DNA of 64,000 nt from Algoriphagus marinus. GTDB taxonomy: Bacteria > Bacteroidota > Bacteroidia > Cytophagales > Cyclobacteriaceae. The notes under the pieces are model-generated. The model made no database searches, had not been told where the DNA came from, and saw only the letters and a list, made by a program, of their open reading frames with translations. Shown here one piece after another: positions 19,702-28,411 of this stretch. How positions within the stretch are numbered: the stretch's first letter is position 1; each line of letters begins with the position of its first letter. The stretch is from NCBI RefSeq assembly GCF_001936475.1, contig NZ_MSPQ01000016.1, positions 1 through 64,000 on the forward strand. Direction: 5' to 3'. Both the position numbers and the translations under genes were made by a program.

Positions 19702-20142
19702 CTAATAATCCGATAAGCCAAGCGTCCGTAAAGGGAATAAAAAATCAATCAGGGCATTATGATGGGCCAAGGAAATATGGTCTTTAAACGAATTCATACT
19801 TTTATGAATGACCGCTATGGTCTCGGGCTCCATCTTAGAAAAAAGATTTTCTATTTTTTCTAACTGAGCGATGATAGCAGCATCCCTTTTGGATTTCTCC
19901 TTCGGAAGTGATTTGTCGAGTTTTTGCAAAGTCTCTTCAAAATTCTCATCCACTTCCTTGAAAAAATCAGAAAGCAGCGGGTCACAATTGTAAGATTTAA
20001 TATGTGCTAATTCAACGGCTGATGATTTTTCACTATCATCCAATTTCCCATCTGCATTGGCAGCAAGTAAGGAAACATAGGCTGGAAATTTGAGAAGTAA
20101 TTGATACTCTCGTTTACTTAGATTTTGGAAATCAACGGTCAT
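19702..20142 (-). CDS. TerB-like helical protein
   Basis: The 146-aa cytoplasmic protein is almost entirely helical and has no signal peptide. Its N-terminal part, AYVSLLAANADGKLDDSEKSSAVELA, follows the TerB-fold pattern (alanine-rich helix, DGxLDxxE turn, second helix). No other motif stands out. TerB-like domains are linked with tellurite-resistance and membrane-associated stress complexes, but no other ter gene is present, so the function stays unassigned. It lies 151 bases upstream of pfkA on the same strand and may or may not be co-transcribed with it. Confidence 0.6.
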   Translation of the reverse strand: MTVDFQNLSKREYQLLLKFPAYVSLLAANADGKLDDSEKSSAVELAHIKSYNCDPLLSDFFKEVDENFEETLQKLDKSLPKEKSKRDAAIIAQLEKIENLFSKMEPETIAVIHKSMNSFKDHISLAHHNALIDFLFPLRTLGLSDY

Positions 20143-20299
20143 AATAGCAATATTTTGGTCAGTGAAATATTTCCCCTCATTTTATCAGTATTTGGATAGA
20201 CTGAACCATAATCATGAGTCTATAAATACTTCTTTTCTAATGCTCTTATAATATACCAAATTCATCAGGCTAAGTCAATCTCCTTATACTTTAAACACC

Positions 20300-20515
20300 C
20301 TGAATACCACAAAGAATGATTTTCTGCCTATGCTTTTCGAAACATCCCACAGAATTGCAAGCAACAGAGGAATGATATGGGTCAATTACTCAGTGAACAG
20401 TTAGGGGATCAACAGAAAACCCAAAGTGAAAGTAGATCAGAGTGTTTAGGCTTTCACATCCCAACGAACTCATCAAAAAAAATTGGCAAAAGAGAACTCA
20501 AAAAGTTCCTTTGAA
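20300..20515 (+). pseudogene. Third, highly decayed relic of the LytM-like gene
   Basis: Pieces of this non-coding stretch translate, across frameshifts and stops, to sequences like the C-terminus of the protein encoded at 2110-3000. NRGMIWVNYSVN matches RGMAWINFSVN of the parent, and after a TAG and a frameshift SHPNELIKK and then KRELKKFL match SHPNDLIS and KKELKKYL. Order and spacing are kept. DNA identity is much lower than in the copy at 9144, so this is an older duplicate. The rest of the 20143-20555 gap shows nothing else I can name. Confidence 0.65.
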
Positions 20516-20555
20516 AGTGATCAGTTTGTTTACAAGCCAAAATCTTTCGACAAGT

Positions 20556-21464
20556 CTAATTCATAGACTCTCTATACTCTTTTGGAGACAATCCAACTTG
20601 CTTTTTAAACAATCGGGTAAAATGTTGCGGATATTTAAAACCTAATCCATAAGCAATCTCACTGAGAGTCAATTGTGGATCATAGATCCGCTCCTTGGCT
20701 ACCTCAATTAGTTTCAATTGGATAAATTCCTGAGCACTTTTTCCGGTTTCTTTCTTTACAAGATCTCCAAAATAATTCGGGGAAAGATTCTGTTCCTCAG
20801 CAAAGTAGGCCACGGAAGGAACTCCATGTTCTTTTGCCTTTTCTGAGCTTAAATACGTTTTTAGAGAAGTTTCCAATTGGGCTACAACTCGCGAATTCAC
20901 ATTGTCTCGAGTAATAAACTGCCGATCATAAAAGCGCTTACAATAATTCAAAAACAGCTCAATATTTGATAAAACAACTGATTTGGTATGCTTATCGATT
21001 CGTTCTGAGAGTTCAATTTGAATTTTTTCAAAACAATCCAACACGATTTGACGCTCTTTTTGCGATATATGCAAAGCTTCAAAAAGCTGATAAGAGAAAA
21101 AACTATAATCATCCATCTGCTTTCCCAAATTTGAACCGTGAAGAAAATCAGGATGAAACAAGAGCGCATATCCTGAAATTTTTTTTGTATGATCTACATT
21201 TGAAATATTCACAACCTGTCCAGGTCCTATAAAAACAAGGGTACCATCTTGGTAATCATAATTTTGGCGTCCATATCTAAGCGTACAGTTCTCTCCCTGT
21301 TTCAAGAAAACCCCATAAAAATTATAACGAATCGCCTTAGCCACATTTTCCTTCGGCCATTCCCCTTTGGATAAATCAACCACGCTCACCAGAGGGTGTA
21401 AACTCGATAAGTTAAGAGGTGCACAGTAATCATTTACAGTTACTAAATCCTTGATGTCTTCCAT
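20556..21464 (-). CDS. AraC-family transcriptional regulator
   Basis: The 302-aa protein has an N-terminal cupin-like sensor region (about 20-180, with GTLVFIGPGQVVNIS) and a C-terminal double helix-turn-helix (about 200-300). The latter contains FAEEQNLSPNYFGDLVKKETGKS and the signature LTLSEIAYGLGFKYPQHFTRLFKKQVGLSPKEYR. It should bind DNA and respond to an unidentified small molecule. It is transcribed divergently from the DUF4440/flavodoxin cluster with 155 bases between the start codons, so that cluster is the most likely target. Confidence 0.9.
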   Translation of the reverse strand: MEDIKDLVTVNDYCAPLNLSSLHPLVSVVDLSKGEWPKENVAKAIRYNFYGVFLKQGENCTLRYGRQNYDYQDGTLVFIGPGQVVNISNVDHTKKISGYALLFHPDFLHGSNLGKQMDDYSFFSYQLFEALHISQKERQIVLDCFEKIQIELSERIDKHTKSVVLSNIELFLNYCKRFYDRQFITRDNVNSRVVAQLETSLKTYLSSEKAKEHGVPSVAYFAEEQNLSPNYFGDLVKKETGKSAQEFIQLKLIEVAKERIYDPQLTLSEIAYGLGFKYPQHFTRLFKKQVGLSPKEYRESMN

Positions 21465-21585
21465 ATCACTTAGGTTTAATCAAAAATAGAAAGAGTTTCC
21501 TTATCTCGTTTTCAGTTTATTATTAATCAGTAAAAATGGTATCAATTCCTGTAATAGAGGTAAGTAATTTATTTTGAATAGATTC

Positions 21586-21593
21586 TAGCTTTG
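21586..21593 (+). promoter_or_regulatory. Possible -7 element upstream of first DUF4440 gene
   Basis: TAGCTTTG fits the Bacteroidota -7 consensus TAnnTTTG exactly, 27 bases before the ATG. No TTTG sits at the expected -33 spacing, so the call is weak; activation by the neighbouring AraC regulator could compensate. Confidence 0.3.
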
Positions 21594-21619
21594 GATTAGT
21601 AAACTTAAACAATAGAAAA

Positions 21620-22072
21620 ATGAAAAAAATACTCTTTGGATTGACCCTCTTTTTTGTAACAGCAACTTGGTCTTTTGCACAATCCTCTGCTAACGAGCAG
21701 GAAATCGTCAAACTTTCAATGGACAAATGGCAATGGATGGCCGATAAAGATGTAGCTAAATTAGAGTCACTCTTTCATCCTGATGCGAAGTTTGTTCACA
21801 TGAGCGGAACATGGACTACTGCCAGAGAACTCGAAATTATCGAAACGGGAAGTATTTGGTATAAAAATGCAGATGTAAAAGATACCGCAGTTGCAATCGT
21901 CGGAAATACCGCAATCGTATGGAATCGAATTACCCTCACGGCTGAGGTAAGAGGAAATGATGTAGCAACTGAGTTTACTGTGACAGAAGTCTATCAAAAA
22001 GAAAACTCAGATTGGAAAATGCTCGCACTTACATTTAGCAGCGTACGAGATACACATGAGATACAGAAGTAG
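21620..22072 (+). CDS. Secreted DUF4440 / NTF2-like protein, copy 1
   Basis: The 150-aa product has a signal peptide (MKKILFGLTLFFVTATWSFA, cleavage near 20) and a single NTF2-like cone domain (about 25-145) with KWQWMADKDVAKLESLFHPDAKFVHMSGTW, typical of DUF4440/SnoaL-like proteins. Members are small periplasmic or secreted proteins, sometimes ligand-binding or isomerase-like; no catalytic residues can be assigned here. It is followed by a close paralogue, which indicates tandem duplication. The gene is first in a same-strand series running to the flavodoxin and HTH genes. Confidence 0.8.
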   Translation: MKKILFGLTLFFVTATWSFAQSSANEQEIVKLSMDKWQWMADKDVAKLESLFHPDAKFVHMSGTWTTARELEIIETGSIWYKNADVKDTAVAIVGNTAIVWNRITLTAEVRGNDVATEFTVTEVYQKENSDWKMLALTFSSVRDTHEIQK

Positions 22073-22211
22073 AATTCTTACGCTATTCTACACTCCTGCC
22101 TTATTAGCTACTCCACTGACCGGAATAAAAACTCAAGTGAGTGGAGAAGCTCAGTTGGTTAAGGAAAACGATAAAGCCCCTTTCAGTGAATCCGCTGACA
22201 TGGGCAAATAA
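22056..22211 (+). CDS. Possible small ORF (51 aa) between DUF4440 copies
   Basis: An ATG at 22056 overlaps the end of the first DUF4440 gene and opens a 51-codon frame. It begins MRYRSRILTLFYTPALLA, a weak signal-like segment, and ends in a polar tail with a TAA. I recognise no family. It could be a real exported peptide, the decayed start of a lost gene or chance; its position in a 180-base gap inside a cluster is the only support. Confidence 0.2.
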   Translation: MRYRSRILTLFYTPALLATPLTGIKTQVSGEAQLVKENDKAPFSESADMGK

Positions 22212-22251
22212 AAATCAACTTTATACAGGTAACATATCAACTCCAAATTCA

Positions 22252-22698
22252 ATGAAAAAGGCAATTTTAGGATTTTCCCTACTCTTATTTGCAATACAAT
22301 TTTCTTACGCACAAAATGAGAGTGCCAAGCAAGAAATCATCGAGCTATCCAAAACAAAATGGCTCTGGATGGAAAATAAGGAAGCTGATAAACTCGCTGA
22401 ATTATTTGATGACAAATCTGTATTCGTTCATATGGGTGGTTCTTGGGGCAAAGAGCGGGAAGTCAATATCATCAGAAGCGGAGGTATTTGGTATAAGAAA
22501 GCCGATATCCATGAGGTATCAGTAGAAATCATTGATAACACCGCCATTTTATTGAACCGAATTACTTTACTGGCAGAGGTAGGTGGTAATGAAGTAACTA
22601 ATCCTTTTGAAGTCACCGAAGTTTATATCAAAAAAGCCGATGGCTGGAAACTTGGTTCACTCTCTTTTACCAAATTGATGGGACCAGGTGACCGATAA
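22252..22698 (+). CDS. Secreted DUF4440 / NTF2-like protein, copy 2
   Basis: The frame is open from 22141, but the start at 22252 (MKKAILGFSLLLFAIQFSYAQ) gives a normal signal peptide and lines up with the upstream paralogue; the extra 37 residues look non-coding. The 148-aa protein has the same domain as copy 1, with KWLWMENKEADKLAELFDD, a conserved FVHMGGSW and a conserved IWYKKADI. Divergence between the two is moderate, so the duplication is not recent. Both probably act in the periplasm or are secreted. Confidence 0.8.
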   Translation: MKKAILGFSLLLFAIQFSYAQNESAKQEIIELSKTKWLWMENKEADKLAELFDDKSVFVHMGGSWGKEREVNIIRSGGIWYKKADIHEVSVEIIDNTAILLNRITLLAEVGGNEVTNPFEVTEVYIKKADGWKLGSLSFTKLMGPGDR

Positions 22699-22770
22699 AA
22701 TCAACAGCTTTCCTCTTTAATTTCCTACTCCTCTTAGAGTCTTCAATCAAAGGAAGAGATCAACAAGCGA

Positions 22771-23379
22771 ATGAAATATTTCCTCCTTTTTATTTTCCTA
22801 TTCAGCGCTCTGAGTTGCAGCAGTCAAACTCGGACTGAAAATCAAATAAAATCCAGCGAAAAGGCATCGGACAAAATTCTTATTGTTTACCTATCCCGAA
22901 CCAAAAACACGAAAGCAATTGCTGAAATGATTCAAGAACAAGTAGGAGGAGATTTAGTGGAACTCGAATTAGTCAATCCTTATCCGGGAAATTACCAAGC
23001 CATTGTAGCTCAAGTTGCCAGAGAAAATGACTCGGGTTTTCTTCCCCCTTTAAAAACCAAGGTGGATATCTCCAAATATGATTTGATTTTCCTCGGCTTT
23101 CCCACTTGGGGAATGAAATTGCCTCCACCCATGAAAAGCTTTCTTAACGAAAATGATTTAAGCGGAAAAACTGTGATACCCTTCAATACCAATGCAGGTT
23201 ATGGGGTTGGAAGCAGTTTTGACCAAGTGAAGAAGCTTTGTCCAAACAGTGTCATTCTGAAAGGATTTTCCATAAAAGGAGGTATTGAAAGAGATGGGAT
23301 TCTATTTGTAATGGAAGGGGAAAAGGAAAAGCAGGCTAAGGAAGAAGTCAGGAAATGGTTGAATGAATTATCGTTCTAG
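22771..23379 (+). CDS. Flavodoxin-domain lipoprotein
   Basis: The 202-aa protein starts with a lipoprotein signal (FLFSALSCSS, lipidated Cys at 16). It continues into a flavodoxin fold from about residue 35: ILIVYLSRTKNTKAIAEMI is the FMN phosphate loop, FLGFPTWGMKLPPPMKSFL the second FMN loop, and PFNTNAGYGVGSSFD the third. Electron transfer with FMN in the periplasm is the expected role. Exported flavodoxins are unusual but common in this type of Bacteroidota cluster. An AGGAAGAG stretch precedes the ATG. It lies between the DUF4440 pair and the HTH-only AraC protein. Confidence 0.85.
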   Translation: MKYFLLFIFLFSALSCSSQTRTENQIKSSEKASDKILIVYLSRTKNTKAIAEMIQEQVGGDLVELELVNPYPGNYQAIVAQVARENDSGFLPPLKTKVDISKYDLIFLGFPTWGMKLPPPMKSFLNENDLSGKTVIPFNTNAGYGVGSSFDQVKKLCPNSVILKGFSIKGGIERDGILFVMEGEKEKQAKEEVRKWLNELSF

Positions 23380-23442
23380 AATTTTGAAATTAAGACAACT
23401 CAAATTCTTAACCCACCACTCTTTTAAAGTTTTTAGGCAAAA

Positions 23443-23817
23443 ATGACTGATTCACAGGAACAAAGAAAATCAGGGAATGCTTCCGAAAGAATCAATTTTG
23501 ATTTTCTAGAATTATTAAATAGCCAATTCCCCATCAATGATGTGCATAGACCCCTTATCTTAAGATCAGCATCTGATTTTGCGCAAACGTTAAATATTCA
23601 TGTAAATCATCTCAACAGAGTTCTAAAAAAGATTCATAATAAATCAACCTCAATTATTATCAGTGAAAAAATTTTGCAGGAATCTAAACTTCTATTAAAA
23701 AGCGGTAATTGGAGTATTTCAGAAATTGCTTTTGCCTTAGGCTTCTCAGAAGTGTCCCATTTCAATAACTTCTTTAAGAAAAAGACCAAAATGAATCCTT
23801 CACAATTTCGTAAATAA
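23443..23817 (+). CDS. HTH-only AraC-type DNA-binding protein
   Basis: At 124 aa it is essentially the C-terminal AraC double-HTH domain, with FAQTLNIHVNHLNRVLKKIHNKS as the first HTH and WSISEIAFALGFSEVSHFNNFFKKKTKMNPSQFR as the second. The normal 150-200-residue sensor domain is missing. The start at 23443 is supported because no homologous frame continues upstream. It may be a constitutive or partner-dependent regulator of the surrounding redox cluster, possibly competing with the full-length AraC protein at 20556-21464 (inference). Confidence 0.8.
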   Translation: MTDSQEQRKSGNASERINFDFLELLNSQFPINDVHRPLILRSASDFAQTLNIHVNHLNRVLKKIHNKSTSIIISEKILQESKLLLKSGNWSISEIAFALGFSEVSHFNNFFKKKTKMNPSQFRK

Positions 23818-23876
23818 AAAATTAGCCTTAATTGAATAAGCAGAATTGACTTAATCCATTATCAACAACCCTTTAA

Positions 23877-23984
23877 ATGAAATCGAGCATATCGAAAGCG
23901 GCACACATTGGTATGATTACCAGCTTTGCGAAGATTCCTCCCGATAGCCATCAGGATGGCCTATAAAAATCAAATTATAATCAC
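23877..23984 (+). repeat. Leader repeat, copy A (upstream of aldo/keto reductase)
   Basis: This is one of three related elements that end exactly at a start codon. It begins ATGAAATCGAGCATATCG, has GGTATGATTACCAG and GATTCC in the middle, and ends GGCCTATAAAAATCAAATTA before the ATG at 23985. Its first ATG opens a 29-codon ORF (23877-23966). It shares the 5' block with copy C and the middle TGATTAC block with copy B. Confidence 0.7.
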
Positions 23985-25091
<1,107 letters not shown>

Positions 25092-25093
25092 CT

Positions 25094-25984
25094 ATGAAAA
25101 AATTTCTATTGGTTTTCCTCTTCCTTGGATTTAGTGGACTTGGTTTTTCACAAACCAATCGGGTGATGAACCTTTTCCCGGAGGGCACCACCCTCCACGG
25201 AAATATACCCTATCAAAACGATACGCTCCAAAAGCATTTACTGGATATTTATCTTCCACCAAATCCACAAAGCAAAGTCCCATTAATCATTTGGGTGCAT
25301 GGTGGTGGCTGGCTCAGCAATGATAAGTACGCAGATATGGGCTATATGAAAGAGACCATTTCTGCTTTAATGAATGAAGGCTATGCATTGGCTTCCATTG
25401 ATTACCGATTCAGTACTCAGGCGGTTTTTCCCGCGCAAATGCTGGATTGCAATGCAGCAATCTCTTTTTTGGTTGAAAATGCAGCTAAATACGGATTGGA
25501 CACAGATCGAATGGCGGTGATGGGTTTCTCTGCTGGCGGCCACTTGGCATCCATGCTTGCATTATCCAAAAATCAAAACATCGATGATTTCTTTCTACCG
25601 GAAACGAATCGAGATTTTAGTTTCAAAGCAGTGGTAGATTTCTACGGTCCTGCAGATTTGACCCTTTTCCCCGGTGCCAATGATCCAAAATCCCCGGAAG
25701 GATTACTCATCGGAGCTGCTCCTTTAGATAGACCTGATTTGGCTAAAATGGCAAGTCCAGTGAGCTTTGTGGACGAAAGTGATCCTCCTTTCTTGATCAT
25801 CCATGGTGAAAACGATGATTTAGTTTCTCCTAGACAATCATATTTATTGAATTCATGGCTTCAGGTAAAAGGAATTCCATCAGAGTTGATTATTGTTCCC
25901 GGTGCTCCTCATTATGGGTCTATGTTTGATTCTGATGAAATACGGATAAAAGTCCTGAATATCTTAAAAAAGGAACTGAATTAG
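25094..25984 (+). CDS. Secreted alpha/beta-hydrolase esterase
   Basis: The 296-aa product has a signal peptide (cleaved near Q20) and an alpha/beta-hydrolase fold with the oxyanion motif HGGGW (69-73), nucleophile S146 in GFSAGGH, acid D241 in HGENDDLV and H273 in GAPHYG. It belongs to the hormone-sensitive-lipase / BD-FAE-like carboxylesterases, which act on small acyl or sugar esters in the periplasm. It lies 2 bases after the aldo/keto reductase and 108 bases before the molybdenum hydroxylase gene. Confidence 0.88.
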   Translation: MKKFLLVFLFLGFSGLGFSQTNRVMNLFPEGTTLHGNIPYQNDTLQKHLLDIYLPPNPQSKVPLIIWVHGGGWLSNDKYADMGYMKETISALMNEGYALASIDYRFSTQAVFPAQMLDCNAAISFLVENAAKYGLDTDRMAVMGFSAGGHLASMLALSKNQNIDDFFLPETNRDFSFKAVVDFYGPADLTLFPGANDPKSPEGLLIGAAPLDRPDLAKMASPVSFVDESDPPFLIIHGENDDLVSPRQSYLLNSWLQVKGIPSELIIVPGAPHYGSMFDSDEIRIKVLNILKKELN

Positions 25985-26092
25985 TACAAAGCCTAATCAG
26001 CTTCAATTCCCCATTCAGGTCTTAGATTTTGATAAGTAGCCTCTTAAATTTCTTTAGTATCTTAGAAATTTCCAATAAGAAATAATCAAGCT

Positions 26093-28333
26093 ATGAGCAC
26101 TCCTTCCTCAAAATTAAGTAGAAGATCATTTTTAAAAGCCTCTACACTAGCCGGGGGTGGATTATTGCTGAGTTTTAGTTGGCTTGCTGGCTGCAAACCC
26201 AGTCCTGAGGACTTGATGACCATGCCCAAGGAATGGTTTAAACTGAATGGCTACATCAAAATCGGAGAAAACGGGTTGGTTACCATCATGTCTCCAAATC
26301 CTGAGGGCGGCCAAAATATCAAGACCGCGATGCCCATGATCGTCGCAGAGGAGTTGGATGCGGATTGGACGAAAGTACTGGTCGAACAAGCGCCTCTAGA
26401 TACAGAAAATTTCACCCGACAGTTTATCGGTGGCAGCCAAGCAATCCGAATTGGTTGGACTCCCCTCAGAACTGCAGGAGCCACTGCTCGATATTTATTA
26501 ATACAAGCTGCTGCGCAAACCTGGAATGTTCCGGCCGCTGAGATCACTACCGAACCTGGTTATTTACTTCATACAGCCAGTGGGAAGAAAGTCCACTTTG
26601 GTGAAATGGCCTCATTAGCGGGCTCCATTCCTATTCCAGAAGAGGTGCAGTTGAAAGAAATAGCTGATTTTCGGATTATTGGCCATTCTCAAAAAAATGT
26701 AGATACCAAAAATATCATCACTGGAAAACCGCTTTTTGGAATAGACTACAAAAAGCCGGGAATGCTCAAAGCCATGATTATCCATCCTCCTGCCCATGGC
26801 TTACGCTTGAAATCTTTTGACGACTCAGAAGCGAAAGGTATACCTGGAATCAAAGCTATTTTCCAAATCAAATCTCATCAAGATGATTATGAACGGACTT
26901 TCTTTGACACGACAAGTTTCACGGATTTGGTGGCTATAGTTGGAGACTCTACCTGGGAAGTCATGAATGCTAAAAAAGCCCTCAAAGTTGAATGGGAACC
27001 TATTTCCACTTTTGAAGAAAAAAGGGATTGGGGTGGACGAAAGGAGCTTCGAACTATCCCGGAAGGTTTGGAAAGTCACGATTCGCAAGTTCAAAGAATG
27101 GTTGAGGCATCCAAAAATGCCCGGATAGTTCGAAAGGATGGAAATCCTGAAGCCGCATTCAGCAAAGCAGCCAAAGTGATCGAACGTACCTTCCATGGTC
27201 CTTTTTTGGCTCACAACTGCATGGAACCGATGAACTTTTTTGCACACGTTCAAGCAGATAAAATCGAATGTGCCGGCCCATTGCAAAAACCGGAATTAAC
27301 CGAACAGGCACTATCTGCTCGTTTGGGAGTTCCCATCGAAAACATATACATCGACATGACCCGGCTGGGTGGTGGCTATGGCCGTCGATCTTATGCGCAT
27401 TGGTTGATCGAAGCTGCAGTGATTTCCAAGGAAATGAATGCGCCGATCCACCTACAATATTCCCGGGAGGATGATATGACTGGCGGAATCTACCGTCCCA
27501 TGTATCAGGCTACCTACAAAGCAGCACTTGATGAAAAAAATAACCTCATCGGATTTCATTTGAATGCTGGCGGGCTAGTGGAGCCACCACTTTACGCAGA
27601 CCGATTTCCAGCAGGTGCAGTCGAAAATTACCTGGCTGAAGACTGGACGGCTTTATCCAATATTACGGTAGGCTCTTTTAGAGCTCCTCGTTCTAATTTT
27701 ATAGCCGCTGCAGAACAATCCTTTTTGGACGAAGTGGCAGAAGCAGCAGGGAAAGATCCAATTGAGTTTAGATTGGAATTATTAAAAAAAGCAAAGGATA
27801 ATCCCGTAGGAAAACGGAACGATTATGATCCGGAACGATATGCTGGGGTATTGGAATTGGTGAAGACCAAATCTAATTGGGGTCAAGACATGAAAGGAGT
27901 TTCAAGAGGAGTTTCAGCCTATTTCTGCCACAATAGCTATGCAGCTCAAGTAGTGGATTTAAAAATCGAGAATGGACAAGTTCAGATTGAAAAGGTGGTT
28001 CAGGCTGTAGATTGCGGCTTGGTTGTCAATCCGGATTCAGCAAGAAACCTTTGCGAAGGTGCTGTGGTTGATGGAATCGGAACAGCCCTTTTTGGTGAAT
28101 TAAAGTTTGAAAATGGAGTGCCCGATAAAAACAACTTCGATAACTATCGAATGATTCGAATGAAGGAAGTTCCAAAATCCATTGAGACCTATTTTGTAGA
28201 AAATGAAATTGATCCAACGGGGCTTGGAGAACCTACGTATCCGCCTGTTTTTGGGGCTTTAGCCAATGCGCTTTATGCTGCAACAGGAGAACGGCTATCC
28301 AAACAACCCTTCTTTCCACAGCTCAAAGCCTAG
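26093..28333 (+). CDS. Tat-exported molybdenum hydroxylase large subunit (IorB-like)
   Basis: The 746-aa protein belongs to the xanthine oxidase / isoquinoline 1-oxidoreductase beta-subunit family, which hydroxylates aldehydes or N-heterocycles using molybdopterin cytosine dinucleotide. It has a twin-arginine signal (SRRSFLKAS) and a lipobox-like LAGC with C34, so it may be a Tat lipoprotein. Molybdopterin-contact motifs include EGGQNIKTAMPMI, RLGGGYGRRSYAHW and SFRAPRSNF. The catalytic base is E713 in GLGEPTYPP. The usual small [2Fe-2S] subunit gene (IorA) is not next to it; upstream is the esterase and downstream a terminator. A partner encoded elsewhere would be needed for electron exit. 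Confidence 0.88.
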   Translation: MSTPSSKLSRRSFLKASTLAGGGLLLSFSWLAGCKPSPEDLMTMPKEWFKLNGYIKIGENGLVTIMSPNPEGGQNIKTAMPMIVAEELDADWTKVLVEQAPLDTENFTRQFIGGSQAIRIGWTPLRTAGATARYLLIQAAAQTWNVPAAEITTEPGYLLHTASGKKVHFGEMASLAGSIPIPEEVQLKEIADFRIIGHSQKNVDTKNIITGKPLFGIDYKKPGMLKAMIIHPPAHGLRLKSFDDSEAKGIPGIKAIFQIKSHQDDYERTFFDTTSFTDLVAIVGDSTWEVMNAKKALKVEWEPISTFEEKRDWGGRKELRTIPEGLESHDSQVQRMVEASKNARIVRKDGNPEAAFSKAAKVIERTFHGPFLAHNCMEPMNFFAHVQADKIECAGPLQKPELTEQALSARLGVPIENIYIDMTRLGGGYGRRSYAHWLIEAAVISKEMNAPIHLQYSREDDMTGGIYRPMYQATYKAALDEKNNLIGFHLNAGGLVEPPLYADRFPAGAVENYLAEDWTALSNITVGSFRAPRSNFIAAAEQSFLDEVAEAAGKDPIEFRLELLKKAKDNPVGKRNDYDPERYAGVLELVKTKSNWGQDMKGVSRGVSAYFCHNSYAAQVVDLKIENGQVQIEKVVQAVDCGLVVNPDSARNLCEGAVVDGIGTALFGELKFENGVPDKNNFDNYRMIRMKEVPKSIETYFVENEIDPTGLGEPTYPPVFGALANALYAATGERLSKQPFFPQLKA

Positions 28334-28341
28334 AAATTTAT

Positions 28342-28384
28342 AAAAAAGGGCCGATTGAATCAAATTCAATCGGCCCTTTTTTTT
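28342..28384. terminator. Bidirectional intrinsic terminator
   Basis: GGGCCGATTGAAT pairs perfectly with ATTCAATCGGCCC around a 3-base loop. It has an A-run on the left and an eight-T run on the right, so it can end both the plus-strand hydroxylase transcript and the minus-strand M1 peptidase transcript. Confidence 0.95.
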
Positions 28385-28411
28385 GCTAAAAACTTAATAA
28401 GATTTTGTCAG

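Noticed and set aside
26251-27286. Antisense ORFs of 98 and 153 codons in the molybdenum hydroxylase gene
   Set aside because: They lie opposite conserved motifs and have no independent support.
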